A DNA stretch of 64,000 bases, from positions 1 through 64,000 of the forward strand of contig NZ_JAMJFL010000016.1 in the NCBI RefSeq assembly GCF_023544665.1. Direction: 5' to 3'. Every line of letters starts with the position of its first letter. The first letter of the stretch is position 1. The notes beneath the pieces were generated by a model. That model was not told the DNA's origin. It saw only the letters and a program-made list of their open reading frames with translations, and searched no databases. Below, one piece after another: positions 31,228 to 41,298 of this stretch. The position numbers and the translations under genes are program-made. Origin of the DNA: Streptomyces sp. YS415. GTDB lineage: Bacteria; Actinomycetota; Actinomycetes; Streptomycetales; Streptomycetaceae.

Positions 31228-32727
31228 ATGACCGTCACTCCTCCAGCCGTGGGCCCACCCGCGCTGCGCAAGTCCCTGGGCGTCCTCGACGGCGTCGCCA
31301 TCGCCGCGTCGAGCACGGCGGCCACCACCAGCATCGGCATCGGCCTCGGGGTCACGGCCGGGGTGGTGGGACTGCATCTGCCGGCGATCATGCTGCTGGC
31401 GTTCCTGCCGGTGCTCGGCATCGCGGGGGCCTACTCCCGGCTCAACCGCGTCGAGCCGAACGCGGGCAACGGCTATGTCTGGGTGGGCCGTTCACTCAAT
31501 CCCTGGCTGGGTTTCATGGTCGGCTGGGTGAGCATCGTGGCGACGGTGGCCTTCCTCGCGTACACCACCGCGGTCACCGGCTCGGCGATGATCCAGCTCG
31601 CCGGGGACGCGGGCGTGCACCGGCTGGGCGGCCTGGACCTGGACCCGGGCTCGACCGCTCAGACGACCGCGGTGGGCATCGTCGTGCTGGTCGCGGTCAC
31701 CCTGACGGCGGTGACCGGCGTCCGCAAGGCGGCCCGCCTCCAGGGCTGGCTGCTCGTCTTCGAGTACGCCGTCCTGCTGGGCTTCTGCGGCTACGGCATC
31801 GTCACCGGACCGCACGCGTTCAGCCTGAGCTGGTTCGACCCGTTCGCGATCCCGTCGCCCACGGCACTCGCCCAGGGCCTGCTGCTGTCGGTGTTCTGCT
31901 ACTGGGGCTTCGAGGCGGCGTTCACCGTCACCGAGGAGGTGCGCGACCCCCGCGACGCGTCCAGAGCCGGCTTCACCACCCTGTTCACCATGCTGGCGCT
32001 CTTCCTGCTCGGCTCGGTCGCCTTCCAACGGGTGCTGTCCCCGGAGGAGTTGGCCGGTCACGGCGCCGAGGGCCTGGCGTTCTTCGGTGACCGGCTGGCC
32101 TCCCAGCCGCTGGCGGCGCTGCCCCTGGTGGCGCTGATGTTCTCGGCGGTCGCCTCGCTGCAGGCCGGGGTGATTCCGGCGGCCCGGGGGATGTTCGCGA
32201 TGAGCCGGGACCGTACGCTCGGCCCGGTGTGGTCCAAGGTCAGCCCCCGGTACGGGACTCCGGCGGCCGGGACGCTGCTGGTCGGCGCGCTCGCGGCGGC
32301 GGTCGCGACGCTGGCCCTGGTCATTCCGCGCCTGGCGGACATGATCATGGCGACGGTGAGCGCCATCGGCATCGTGGTCGCCCTGTCCTACGCGCTCACC
32401 GCGCTCGCCGCCGCCGTCCGGTTCCGTGCCCTGCTGCGCGAGGACTGGCGGCAGGGCGTGCGGGCGGTGGTGCTGCCCACGCTGAGCGCCCTGACCCTGC
32501 TCGGGCTCGGCGGCTACCTCGGCTGGTCCTTCTACACCTCCGCCGACCATTTCGAAGTCAGCGCGGACAACGGCTGGTTCCTGCTGGCCACTCCCCTGGC
32601 GATGATCGCCTCCGGCCTCCTGGCCGCCGCGTGGGCCCGGTTCGTGCGCAGATCGCCGTACTTCCGCACCGGTCGGGGCACCGACGCGGACGCCCTGCCG
32701 GGCGCACCGCTGAAAGTGCCGCGATAG
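31228..32727 (+). CDS. APC-family amino acid/amine permease
   Basis: A 499-residue inner-membrane transporter with about 12 transmembrane helices. The first helix region (LDGVAIAASSTAATTSIGIGLG) carries the Ser/Gly unwinding segment of the APC superfamily; NAGNGYVWVGRSLNPWLGFM and FCYWGFEAAFTVTEEVRDP are typical. It likely imports an amino acid or amine with protons. The amidohydrolase gene follows on the same strand and a TetR gene is divergent, which suggests a small catabolic unit. Confidence 0.9.
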   Translation: MTVTPPAVGPPALRKSLGVLDGVAIAASSTAATTSIGIGLGVTAGVVGLHLPAIMLLAFLPVLGIAGAYSRLNRVEPNAGNGYVWVGRSLNPWLGFMVGWVSIVATVAFLAYTTAVTGSAMIQLAGDAGVHRLGGLDLDPGSTAQTTAVGIVVLVAVTLTAVTGVRKAARLQGWLLVFEYAVLLGFCGYGIVTGPHAFSLSWFDPFAIPSPTALAQGLLLSVFCYWGFEAAFTVTEEVRDPRDASRAGFTTLFTMLALFLLGSVAFQRVLSPEELAGHGAEGLAFFGDRLASQPLAALPLVALMFSAVASLQAGVIPAARGMFAMSRDRTLGPVWSKVSPRYGTPAAGTLLVGALAAAVATLALVIPRLADMIMATVSAIGIVVALSYALTALAAAVRFRALLREDWRQGVRAVVLPTLSALTLLGLGGYLGWSFYTSADHFEVSADNGWFLLATPLAMIASGLLAAAWARFVRRSPYFRTGRGTDADALPGAPLKVPR

Positions 32728-32754
32728 GCCGTCCCTCCTGCGCGGCGCCGTCGT

Positions 32755-32784
32755 GGCCGGTCGCGCAGTTCCCCGCGCCCTCTG
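32755..32784. repeat. Streptomyces-type intergenic repeat (GCGCAGTTCCCCGCGCC)
   Basis: The gap between the permease and amidohydrolase genes contains GGTCGCGCAGTTCCCCGCGC. From memory, this sequence recurs in intergenic regions throughout Streptomyces chromosomes, often as part of hairpins. Only one copy was noticed in this window. Confidence 0.5.
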
Positions 32785-32823
32785 AGGCGGCGCCTTCACC
32801 CTTCTAGTCGCAAGGAACCCCAC

Positions 32824-34455
32824 ATGCACGCAGACCTGCTCTTCACCGGCGGCCCCGTCCTCACCCCCGAGGGCCGCACCGCCACCGCCGTGGCCGTCAC
32901 CGGCGACCGCGTCACCGCCGTAGGAGGGGACGAGGTCCGGGAGCTCGCCGGGCCGCGCACCGAGGTGGTGGAGCTGGCCGGACGGCTGCTGCTGCCCGGC
33001 TTCCAGGACGCGCACGTCCATCCGGTACCGGCGGGCCTCGAACTCACCCAGTGCGATCTGACCGGGGCGAAGACCGCGGCCGAGTCGGTCGCCGCCGTCC
33101 GCGCGTACGCCGACGCGCACCCCGAGCGGGAGTGGATCACCGGTGGCGGCTGGTCCATGGAGGCGTTCGAGGGCGGTACGCCGGCCAAGGAGCTGCTGGA
33201 CGCGGTGGTGCCCGACCGGCCGGTGTACCTGCCCAACCGCGACCACCACGGGGCGTGGGTCAACAGCCGCGCCCTGGAACTCGCCGGGGTCACCCGCGAC
33301 ACCCCCGACCCGGCCGACGGGCGGATCGAGCGGGACGCCTCCGGGGCGCCCAGCGGGACGCTCCAGGAGGGGGCGATGCACCTGGTCGGCCGGCTCACCC
33401 CTGCCGCCACGCCCGGGGACCGGCTGGCCGCGCTGCTGCACGCCCAGCGCCATCTGCACTCCCTCGGCATCACCGCCTGGCAGGACGCGCTCGTCGGGGA
33501 CTTCCTCGGCATGGACGACCCGGCCGGGGCGTATCTGGCGGCCGCCCGCGACGGCTCACTGACCGCGCGCGTCGTCGGCGCGCTGTGGTGGGACCGCGGA
33601 CGCGGCGCCGAGCAGATCCCCGAACTCGTCGAGCGGCGCGAGGCGTTGAGCCACGGCCGGTTCCGGGCCGGCACCGTGAAGCTGATGCTGGACGGGGTCG
33701 CCGAGAACGGCACCGCGGCCCTGCTCGACCCGTACCTGGACCGGTGCGGCTGCGCCACCGCCAACCGGGGCACCAGCTTCCTGGACCCAGGACAACTGCC
33801 GAAGTTCGTGACCGAGTTGGACGCGCTCGGTTTCCAGTGCCACTTCCACGCGCTGGGCGACCGGGCGGTACGCGACGCCCTGGACGCGATCGAGGCGGCA
33901 CGCGGGGCGAACGGGCCGAGCGACACCCGGCCGCACCTGGCCCATCTCCAGGTCGTGCACCCCGATGACGTGCCGCGGTTCGCGGCGCTCGGGGCCACGG
34001 CGAACATCCAGCCGCTGTGGGCGGCGCACGAACCGCAGATGGACGAGCTGACCCTTCCCTTCCTCGGGCCCGAACGGGCCGGATGGCAGTACCCGTTCGG
34101 CGCGCTGCTGCGCTCCGGAGCCCGGCTCGCGGCGGGCAGCGACTGGCCGGTCAGCAGCCCCGACCCGCTGGAGGGCATCCATGTGGCGGTGAACCGGGTG
34201 GTGCCCGGCGGCACGGGGCCGGTGTTCCTGCCCGGCGAACGCATCGCTCTCGCCGAGGCGTTGACCGTCTACACGGCCGGATCGGCGTACGTGAACCATC
34301 TCGACGACACCGGGGCGGTGCGGGCGGGGGCGCTGGCGGATCTCGTGGTCCTGGACCGCGATCCGTTCGCCGGACCACCGGAGGAGATCGCGGAGACCCG
34401 CGTGGCACGGACCTATGTGGGGGGCGCGCGAGTGTACGCGGCCGAAGGGGCCTAG
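32824..34455 (+). CDS. YtcJ-like metal-dependent amidohydrolase
   Basis: A 543-residue amidohydrolase. The metal-binding HxH is in PGFQDAHVHP (residues ~59-68). Other expected ligands are in NRDHHGAW, FHALGDRAVRDAL, HLAHLQVVHPDD and AAGSDWPVSSPDPL. Members hydrolyse amides, ureas or related bonds in the cytosol. The preceding APC permease probably brings in the substrate. The ATG starts about 100 bp after the permease stop, with AAGGA upstream. Confidence 0.92.
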   Translation: MHADLLFTGGPVLTPEGRTATAVAVTGDRVTAVGGDEVRELAGPRTEVVELAGRLLLPGFQDAHVHPVPAGLELTQCDLTGAKTAAESVAAVRAYADAHPEREWITGGGWSMEAFEGGTPAKELLDAVVPDRPVYLPNRDHHGAWVNSRALELAGVTRDTPDPADGRIERDASGAPSGTLQEGAMHLVGRLTPAATPGDRLAALLHAQRHLHSLGITAWQDALVGDFLGMDDPAGAYLAAARDGSLTARVVGALWWDRGRGAEQIPELVERREALSHGRFRAGTVKLMLDGVAENGTAALLDPYLDRCGCATANRGTSFLDPGQLPKFVTELDALGFQCHFHALGDRAVRDALDAIEAARGANGPSDTRPHLAHLQVVHPDDVPRFAALGATANIQPLWAAHEPQMDELTLPFLGPERAGWQYPFGALLRSGARLAAGSDWPVSSPDPLEGIHVAVNRVVPGGTGPVFLPGERIALAEALTVYTAGSAYVNHLDDTGAVRAGALADLVVLDRDPFAGPPEEIAETRVARTYVGGARVYAAEGA

Positions 34456-34499
34456 GCAGGCACGGTGATCACGACTGGGTCCGGGCCTGGCCCCGGTCC

Positions 34500-35354
34500 T
34501 CAGGCGCAGCCGAAGCCGTCCTTCACCCCGGGCCACCGCTCGACCCCGTCGGGGGTGCGGACGTACGCCGCGGACGGGTCGTCGTCCGTCAGCCACAACT
34601 CCCAGCCCTGGTACCGGTATCCGGTGTCGCGGGCGTCGGCGGGCAGGCGGGCATCGCCGTCGTAGCGGGAGGTGAGGGCGCCCGGGGGCAGCACCTTCGC
34701 GGGGTCGCGGGCGTACAGCCTCGCGTCCTCGCCCCGGCCCGTCGACAGGAAGTGGGCCCGCTGCCAGTCGCAGTGCTCGGGACCCGGATTGCTGTGCGCC
34801 GTGGTGGTCGGCACGCGCCGCCCGTGCCGGTCGGTCCAGATCTCGTACCCCTGCGCGGTGGTGAAGCTCTCCGGCAGTTCGGCCGGGTCGCAGGAAGCGC
34901 TGGTCTCCGGGCCCCAGCCGGGCCGGTTCTTCCGGTCCTCGGCGACGATCACGGCGACCTTGGTGCGGCCCCCGACATCGAGGGAGTACAGCACCCGGCC
35001 GTCCTCCCGGCGCTCCTCGCGGTAGCCGGTGCGGGGCACGTCGGGCTGCTCGATGTCGAAGTGGACCTCGAGGCCCTCCTCCGGAGTGGCGCCCCCGTCC
35101 CCCTCGCTCCACGGGTCGCTGCCGCCGCCCGAGTGGATCTCGCCGTCGCACTCCAGGGCGCGGCCCGCGGCGCCGGATCCGATCCGGGTCGCCCGCGGGC
35201 TGTCCTCGTCGAGCTGCCGTACGGGTACGTGCAGCGGTCCTCCGTACGGCGTGGCCGGGGCCGAACCCTCGACCACCACGCCCTCCCCGTCGTCGCCGCA
35301 GCCCACCGCGGTCACGGCCACCACGAACGCCACCGCCATCAGCCGTGTGCGCAC
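34500..35354 (-). CDS. Lipoprotein of unknown function
   Basis: A 284-residue exported lipoprotein. The N-terminus (RTRLMAVAFVVAVTAVGC) ends in a lipobox. The GTG at 35354 is best spaced from GCAGGGG. Two related globular regions follow, each with a His-Cys-Asp-Trp-type strand and Pro/Asp-rich turns (PEHCDWQRAHFLSTG; LPADARDTGYRYQGWELWLT). This pattern recurs in actinobacterial lipoproteins without assigned function. It would be anchored on the outer face of the membrane. Confidence 0.72.
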   Translation of the reverse strand: MRTRLMAVAFVVAVTAVGCGDDGEGVVVEGSAPATPYGGPLHVPVRQLDEDSPRATRIGSGAAGRALECDGEIHSGGGSDPWSEGDGGATPEEGLEVHFDIEQPDVPRTGYREERREDGRVLYSLDVGGRTKVAVIVAEDRKNRPGWGPETSASCDPAELPESFTTAQGYEIWTDRHGRRVPTTTAHSNPGPEHCDWQRAHFLSTGRGEDARLYARDPAKVLPPGALTSRYDGDARLPADARDTGYRYQGWELWLTDDDPSAAYVRTPDGVERWPGVKDGFGCA

Positions 35355-35410
35355 ATCCACCCCCTGCAGGTTGTCCGTCGCTCCTCCGACGCGGCCGCGG
35401 CCGGGAACGT

Positions 35411-36370
35411 TCAGACCCGGCGCGATTCCTGGAAGGTCCGGCGGTAGGCCTGGGGGGAGACGCCGATCGCCGCGTGCAGATGCTGGCGCAGGGAGGCACC
35501 CGTGGCGAAGCCGACCTCGCCGGCGATGTGGTCCACCGGCAGATCGCTGGCCTCCAGCAGATGCCGGGCCCGGGCGACCCGCTGCTGGATCAGCCAGCGG
35601 CCGGGGCTCAGACCCACCTCCTCGTTGAAGCGGCGGGCGAAGGTGCGCCGGCTCATCCGGGCGTGGGCGGCCAGGTCGGCCAGTGTCAGCGGCTCGCCGA
35701 GCCGCTCCAGGGCCCAGGCGCGGGTGGCCGCGGTGCCGGCAGCGCCCTGGTCGGGGACCGGCTGCTCGATGTACTGGGCCTGGCCGCCGTCCCGGAAGGG
35801 CGGCACGACGCAGCGGCGGGCGACCCGGTTGGCCAGCTCGCTGCCGTGGTCCTTGCGGACCAGATGCAGACATACGTCGACGCCGGAGGCGGCACCGGCG
35901 GAGGTGAGCATGCGGCCGTCGTCGACGAACAGCACATCGGGGTCGACGTCGACCTGCGGGAACCTGCGGCTGAAGTAGTCGGCCACCTGCCAGTGGGTGG
36001 TGGCTTTGCGGCCGTCGAGCAGTCCGGCCTCGGCGAGCACGAAGGCACCGGTGCAGATGGAGACCACGCGCGCCTCGGGGCGGATCAGCGCCAGGGCGGC
36101 GGCGATCTCGTCCGGAAGCTCACCGGGGATGTGCGCCGGCTCGATCGCGGCGATCACCACGGTGTCGGCGGTGGCCAGGATCTCGGGGCCGTGGGCGACG
36201 CCGATGGTGAAGTCGGCGTTGGTGCGCACCGGCCGGCCGTCGACGCTGCACGTCAGCACCTCGTACCGGCCGTCCGCGGCGCCCAGGATCCGGGCCGGGA
36301 TGCCCAGCTCGAAGGGGTAGACCCCCTCCAGTGCCAGGACGACGACCCGTTCCACTCGCGCTCGCTGCAT
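35411..36370 (-). CDS. GlxA-type regulator (DJ-1/PfpI plus AraC HTH)
   Basis: A 319-residue transcription factor. Residues ~8-180 are a DJ-1/PfpI domain (VVVLALEGVYPFELGIPARIL; VVSICTGAFVLAEAGLL with the nucleophile-elbow Cys). Residues ~215-315 are an AraC-type double HTH (LTLADLAAHARMSRRTFARRF; IAGEVGFATGASLRQHLHAA). Such proteins usually control a neighbouring oxidoreductase gene. Here that is the divergent MDR gene, with a palindrome between them. Confidence 0.93.
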   Translation of the reverse strand: MQRARVERVVVLALEGVYPFELGIPARILGAADGRYEVLTCSVDGRPVRTNADFTIGVAHGPEILATADTVVIAAIEPAHIPGELPDEIAAALALIRPEARVVSICTGAFVLAEAGLLDGRKATTHWQVADYFSRRFPQVDVDPDVLFVDDGRMLTSAGAASGVDVCLHLVRKDHGSELANRVARRCVVPPFRDGGQAQYIEQPVPDQGAAGTAATRAWALERLGEPLTLADLAAHARMSRRTFARRFNEEVGLSPGRWLIQQRVARARHLLEASDLPVDHIAGEVGFATGASLRQHLHAAIGVSPQAYRRTFQESRRV

Positions 36371-36390
36371 GGCACGATCGTAGCGGACAT

Positions 36391-36404
36391 TGGCAATCTT
36401 GCCA
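36391..36404. promoter_or_regulatory. Palindrome between the GlxA and oxidoreductase genes
   Basis: TGGCAATCTTGCCA has perfect 6-bp arms and a 2-bp spacer. It sits 20 bp from the regulator start and 37 bp from the oxidoreductase start, which suits an AraC/GlxA-type operator or overlapping divergent promoters. Confidence 0.5.
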
Positions 36405-36441
36405 TTTTCCGGACGGGTGACATCCGCCAGGCTGGACGACC

Positions 36442-37392
36442 ATGAGCACTGTGAACTCCATGCGCGCCATCGGCCAGGACGTCCTCGGCGGTCCCGAGGT
36501 CCTCAAGGAAGTCGAGCTGCCGCGGCCCTCGCCGCGCCCCAACGAGATCCTGGTCCGGATGCGGGCTGCCGGGATCAACCCCACCGACTGGAAGCACCGC
36601 CAGCACGGCGGCTTTCTGGGCCGGCCGCCCTTCGTCCTCGGCTGGGACGTCTCCGGGGTGGTCGAGGAGGTCGGCATCGGCGTCGCCCGCTTCCAGCCCG
36701 GCGACGAGGTCTTCGGCATGCTGCCCTACCCCTTCGGGCATGGCTCGCACGCCGAGCTCGTCACCGGTCCGGCCCGCGCCTTCGCCCTGAAGCCCGCCGT
36801 CATCGACCATGTCCAGGCGGGCGCGCTGCCGCTGGTCTCGCTGACCGCCTGGCAGGCGCTGGCCGAGACGGCCGACCTCCAGGCCGGGCAGCGGGTGCTG
36901 ATCCACGCGGCGGCCGGCGGGGTCGGTCACGTGGCCGTGCAGATCGCCAAGGCGCGCGGCGCGTACGTCATCGGCACGGCGAGCGAGGGCAAGCACGACT
37001 TCCTGCGCGAGCTCGGCGCGGACGAGCTGATCGACTACCGGTCGACGGACTTCGCCGAGGCCGTGCGGGACGTCGATGTCGTCCTGGACACCATCGGCGA
37101 CGACTACAGCCTGCGCTCGCTGCGGGTGCTGCGCCCGGGCGGGCTGCTGGTGTCGATCCTGCCGGTCGGCTCGGACGAGCTGTACCAGGAGGCCGAGCGG
37201 CTGGGCGTGCGCGCGCTGCGGATGCTCGTGGACGCCTCGCACTCCGGGATGCGGGCCGTCGCGGACCTGGTCGAGCAGGGCGCCTTGCGGGCCACGATCG
37301 CCGGGACCTTCCCGCTGGCCGACGCCGCCGAGGCGCACCGGCTCGGTGACACCGGCCGGACCACCGGAAAGCTGGTCCTGCTGGGCGAGTGA
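36442..37392 (+). CDS. Zinc-independent MDR oxidoreductase (quinone-reductase-like)
   Basis: A 316-residue NADPH-dependent medium-chain dehydrogenase/reductase. GINPTDWKHRQHGG and LGWDVSGVVEEVG lie in the GroES-like part. The Rossmann motif is VLIHAAAGGVGHVAVQIAKARG. No structural-zinc cysteines are present, as in quinone oxidoreductases. It is divergent from the GlxA-type regulator that probably controls it. The substrate is unknown. Confidence 0.92.
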   Translation: MSTVNSMRAIGQDVLGGPEVLKEVELPRPSPRPNEILVRMRAAGINPTDWKHRQHGGFLGRPPFVLGWDVSGVVEEVGIGVARFQPGDEVFGMLPYPFGHGSHAELVTGPARAFALKPAVIDHVQAGALPLVSLTAWQALAETADLQAGQRVLIHAAAGGVGHVAVQIAKARGAYVIGTASEGKHDFLRELGADELIDYRSTDFAEAVRDVDVVLDTIGDDYSLRSLRVLRPGGLLVSILPVGSDELYQEAERLGVRALRMLVDASHSGMRAVADLVEQGALRATIAGTFPLADAAEAHRLGDTGRTTGKLVLLGE

Positions 37393-37414
37393 CCCGGCCC
37401 GCGCATGTCTCCCG

Positions 37415-37462
37415 CACCGCCTGACCGAGGTCCGTGAACCAACGGCCTTCGGTCAGGCGGTG
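37415..37462 (+). terminator. Long hairpin after the MDR gene
   Basis: A 21-bp near-perfect inverted repeat (CACCGCCTGACCGAGGTCCGT at left, with two non-Watson-Crick positions; 6-nt loop) begins 23 bases after the stop codon. There is no T-run. It probably ends the oxidoreductase transcript. Confidence 0.6.
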
Positions 37463-37634
37463 CGGTCTCGGCCATCGTGCGTGCCACCCGGCGTACTCCG
37501 GCGCGCAATTCGAAGACATATGTCAATCGAACATGCTCAAATGCACGCCATCGAGGGTAACTTGCAGTGCGGGGAACGTTTTCGGTCCCCCCACAACCCC
37601 GCCGCCCTGGCCGCAAGTTGGAGGCGATGTCGTC

Positions 37635-38015
37635 GTGCAGCAGGAGCCTGCGCCGCTCACCCGCCACTTGCGCGTCCGCCAGGACCGGGGGCACACGGTC
37701 CTGGAGTTCCACGGCGAGATCGACATCGCCGCGGCGGTCGAACTCCTCCCTTGGCTGGACCGGTTGACGGCCCTCCCGCACCCGCGGATCGTGATCGACC
37801 TGCGGCCCGTGGAGTTCTTCGACTGTTCAGGGCTGCGGCTGCTGTACCGGGCGCGTCGCCGCGTCCTCGACCACGGCGGACAGCTCTTCCTGGTCTGCGT
37901 CCATCCGCTGACCCTGCGCATGCTGCGGCTGACCGGGCTGTCCAGGCTGCTGCCTCCGCATCCGACGCTGGACGCGGCCCTGGGCCGGCCCGAGGCCGCG
38001 TCCGGCTCGGTGTGA
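37635..38015 (+). CDS. STAS-domain anti-sigma-factor antagonist
   Basis: A 126-residue single-domain STAS protein. The core VLEFHGEIDIAAAVELLPWL and VIDLRPVEFFDCSGLRLL contains the Ser (FFDCSGL) that is phosphorylated in SpoIIAA/RsbV relatives. GTG was chosen as start because GGAGGCG lies about 10 nt upstream. It would be controlled by an RsbW-type kinase and a SpoIIE-type phosphatase; a candidate phosphatase is encoded at 16605, but no kinase gene is adjacent. It converges on the EF-Tu paralog. Confidence 0.85.
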   Translation: MQQEPAPLTRHLRVRQDRGHTVLEFHGEIDIAAAVELLPWLDRLTALPHPRIVIDLRPVEFFDCSGLRLLYRARRRVLDHGGQLFLVCVHPLTLRMLRLTGLSRLLPPHPTLDAALGRPEAASGSV

Positions 38016-38028
38016 CGCTGGCGGCCGG

Positions 38029-39222
<1,194 letters not shown>

Positions 39223-39277
39223 TGCGGGGCCTCCTCGTCACGTGAGTGAGGCCGGGCGATACCCGGCTGCCTCCTGT

Positions 39278-40231
39278 CTATTCGCTGCGCGGCGCGTCGA
39301 ACAGGGCGCTGACGGACTCACCGTTGTGAATGCGCCGTACGGCCTCGGCGAGTTGCGGGGCGACGGTGAGCACCTGCAGCTTGTCGGTGCGCTCCTCGTC
39401 CGGCACCGGCACGGTGTTGGTGCACACGATCTCCAGTACGTCGGGCTGCTCACCGATCCGCTTGAGGGCGCCGGACGTGAACAGGCCGTGGGTGCAGGCC
39501 ACCCGGATGGACCGCGGTCCCAGCTCCCGGAGCCGGTCCAGGAGTTCGAGGACGGTGCTGCCCTTGGCGATCTCGTCGTCCAGCACGATGACATCGCGGC
39601 CGGCGACGTCACCGATGACGGAGTTGATGCTGACGCGGTCGTCCGCGAAGCGCTGCTTGGCGCCGGCGGCGACCTGGGCGCCGAGCATCCGGGCGAACGC
39701 GGCGGCCTCCTTGGCGTTGCCGAGGTCGGGCGAGACGACCGTCGTGCGGGACAGGTCGTAGTGGCGGAAATGGGCGGCCAGTTCACGCAGCGCGTGCAGG
39801 TGGTCCACCGGCACCGAGAAGAAGCCGTGCACCTGGGGCGAGTGCAGCGTCATGGCGAGCACCCGGCCCGCCCCGGCCGCGACCATCAGGTCGGCGACCA
39901 GACGCCCACCGAGCGAGATCCGGGGCGCGTCCTTCTTGTCGGAGCGGGCGTAGGAGTAGTGCGGCATGACGACGGTGATCCGGCCGGCGGACGCCCCGCG
40001 GGCGGCGTCGCACATCAGCAGCAGCTCCACGAGGTGTTCCTGCACCGGGGCGACCAGCGGCTGGACGAGGAAGACGTCCCGCTCCCGGCAGTTGGCCTGG
40101 AGCTGCACCTCCAGGCAGTCGTTGGCGAACCGGCTGACCCGGGTGGGGCTGAGCGGCACGCCCAGATGCGCGCAGACCTCCGCCGCCAGGTCGGGGTGGG
40201 CGCTACCGCTGAACACCGCGATGTCTCGCAC
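39278..40231 (-). CDS. Ribose-phosphate pyrophosphokinase paralog
   Basis: A 317-residue PRPP synthetase-family protein, which makes PRPP from ribose 5-phosphate and ATP. The N-terminal FSGSAHPDLAAEVCAHLGV, the NCRERDVFLVQ loop and the MPHYSYARSDKK ATP site are present. The PRPP loop reads DDEIAKGST (~218-226) where DDMIDTAGT is usual, and the catalytic flexible loop (KQRFADDRVSINS) is also divergent. It may be a second, differently regulated enzyme or have a changed role. It is the first gene of a pair with the EF-Tu paralog. Confidence 0.88.
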   Translation of the reverse strand: MRDIAVFSGSAHPDLAAEVCAHLGVPLSPTRVSRFANDCLEVQLQANCRERDVFLVQPLVAPVQEHLVELLLMCDAARGASAGRITVVMPHYSYARSDKKDAPRISLGGRLVADLMVAAGAGRVLAMTLHSPQVHGFFSVPVDHLHALRELAAHFRHYDLSRTTVVSPDLGNAKEAAAFARMLGAQVAAGAKQRFADDRVSINSVIGDVAGRDVIVLDDEIAKGSTVLELLDRLRELGPRSIRVACTHGLFTSGALKRIGEQPDVLEIVCTNTVPVPDEERTDKLQVLTVAPQLAEAVRRIHNGESVSALFDAPRSE

Positions 40232-40396
40232 GAACGGCTCCTCGCATGATCATTCCGACTGGCGGGGCTCATGCTACTGAGCGGCTTCACGCCCGTGCGC
40301 CCCCGCCCGCCTCGGTCAGCGGCACGGACCGGACAGGCCCCGTGTCTCGCTCGGCTTTTGGGGGGCATTCGAACAGTAGGAAGGAGGGCCGTCACC

Positions 40397-41062
40397 ATGA
40401 CGACTCCCATCAGACGCCTCCCCAGGCGCATGCCCGGCTGGGCGAAGGCCGTGAGCGCCGTTGTGCTGGTGCTGGCCGTGCTGTTCGCCGGGATCGGGCT
40501 GACCGTGCTCCCGGGCCTGAAGGACCTCTTCGGCACCGAGACCCATGACCGATCGGGTCCCGCGCTGCTGGAGTCCATCCAGGACATCAGCCGTTACGAC
40601 GCCGCCTCGGGCAACTTCCAGGTCGTGGTGGACCTGGAGAAGGACGCCAAGTACCTGCCCGACGCGATCCGCGGCTCGCGCACGCTGTACGTCGGGGCGG
40701 GCAGCGTGGACGCCTATGTCGACCTCGGCAAGGTCGGCGACAACGACGTCAAGGTCAACAAGGACCGGACGTCCGCCACGCTCCGGCTGCCGCACGCGAA
40801 ACTCGGCGAGCCCGCCCTCGACCCCGACCGCTCCTACGCCGTCTCCAAGCAGCGCGGGCTGCTCGACCGGATCGGTGACGCGTTCTCGGACAACCCCAAC
40901 AGCGAACAGGCGGTGCAGAAGCTCGCCGCGAAGCACATCGGTGACGCCGCGAAGGAGAGCGAGCTGACCCGGCGTGCCGAGGGCAACACCACGGGCATGC
41001 TCAAGGGCCTGCTGCGCTCGCTCGGCTTCAAGGAGGTGAAGGTCGTCTTCGGGCCCGCGTGA
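40397..41062 (+). CDS. DUF4230 membrane-anchored protein
   Basis: A 221-residue protein with one N-terminal membrane anchor (AVSAVVLVLAVLFAGIGLTV) and an extracytoplasmic DUF4230 domain (GPALLESIQDISRYDAASGN; QVVVDLEKDAKYLP; YVDLGKVGDNDVKV). The ATG has AGGAGGG 9 nt upstream. Its function is unknown. It is divergent from the PRPP synthetase gene. Confidence 0.82.
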   Translation: MTTPIRRLPRRMPGWAKAVSAVVLVLAVLFAGIGLTVLPGLKDLFGTETHDRSGPALLESIQDISRYDAASGNFQVVVDLEKDAKYLPDAIRGSRTLYVGAGSVDAYVDLGKVGDNDVKVNKDRTSATLRLPHAKLGEPALDPDRSYAVSKQRGLLDRIGDAFSDNPNSEQAVQKLAAKHIGDAAKESELTRRAEGNTTGMLKGLLRSLGFKEVKVVFGPA

Positions 41063-41160
41063 CCGGGCGGCCAGGACCCGTACGGAACGAGCACGCCGGG
41101 CACAGCGGCACGCACCGGCCGGATGACTCCGGACGCGGCCGCGAGCACGGCGACCAAGCG

Positions 41161-41201
41161 GGCCCGCCCGGGCCGGTGCCACGAGCCGGCTCGGGCGGGC
41201 C
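41161..41201 (+). terminator. GC-rich hairpin after the DUF4230 gene
   Basis: A 16-bp stem with a single G-U pair (41161-41176 with 41186-41201) and a 9-nt loop lies about 100 bases past the stop codon. It probably terminates transcription before the VanZ-like gene. Confidence 0.5.
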
Positions 41202-41298
41202 ACCACCGACCGCGAGTTCGCGGAAGACCGGCGGCATCCTCGGCGATCCAGCGGGTAACCGCCTTGCGTCAGAGGGAATTTGAAGACTGGAGGACCGC

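Noticed and set aside
34500..35354. The lipoprotein as an HNH nuclease
   Set aside because: First impression from a His-Cys-Asp-Trp segment, but no HNH core (H...N...H with zinc cysteines) is present, and it is an exported lipoprotein.
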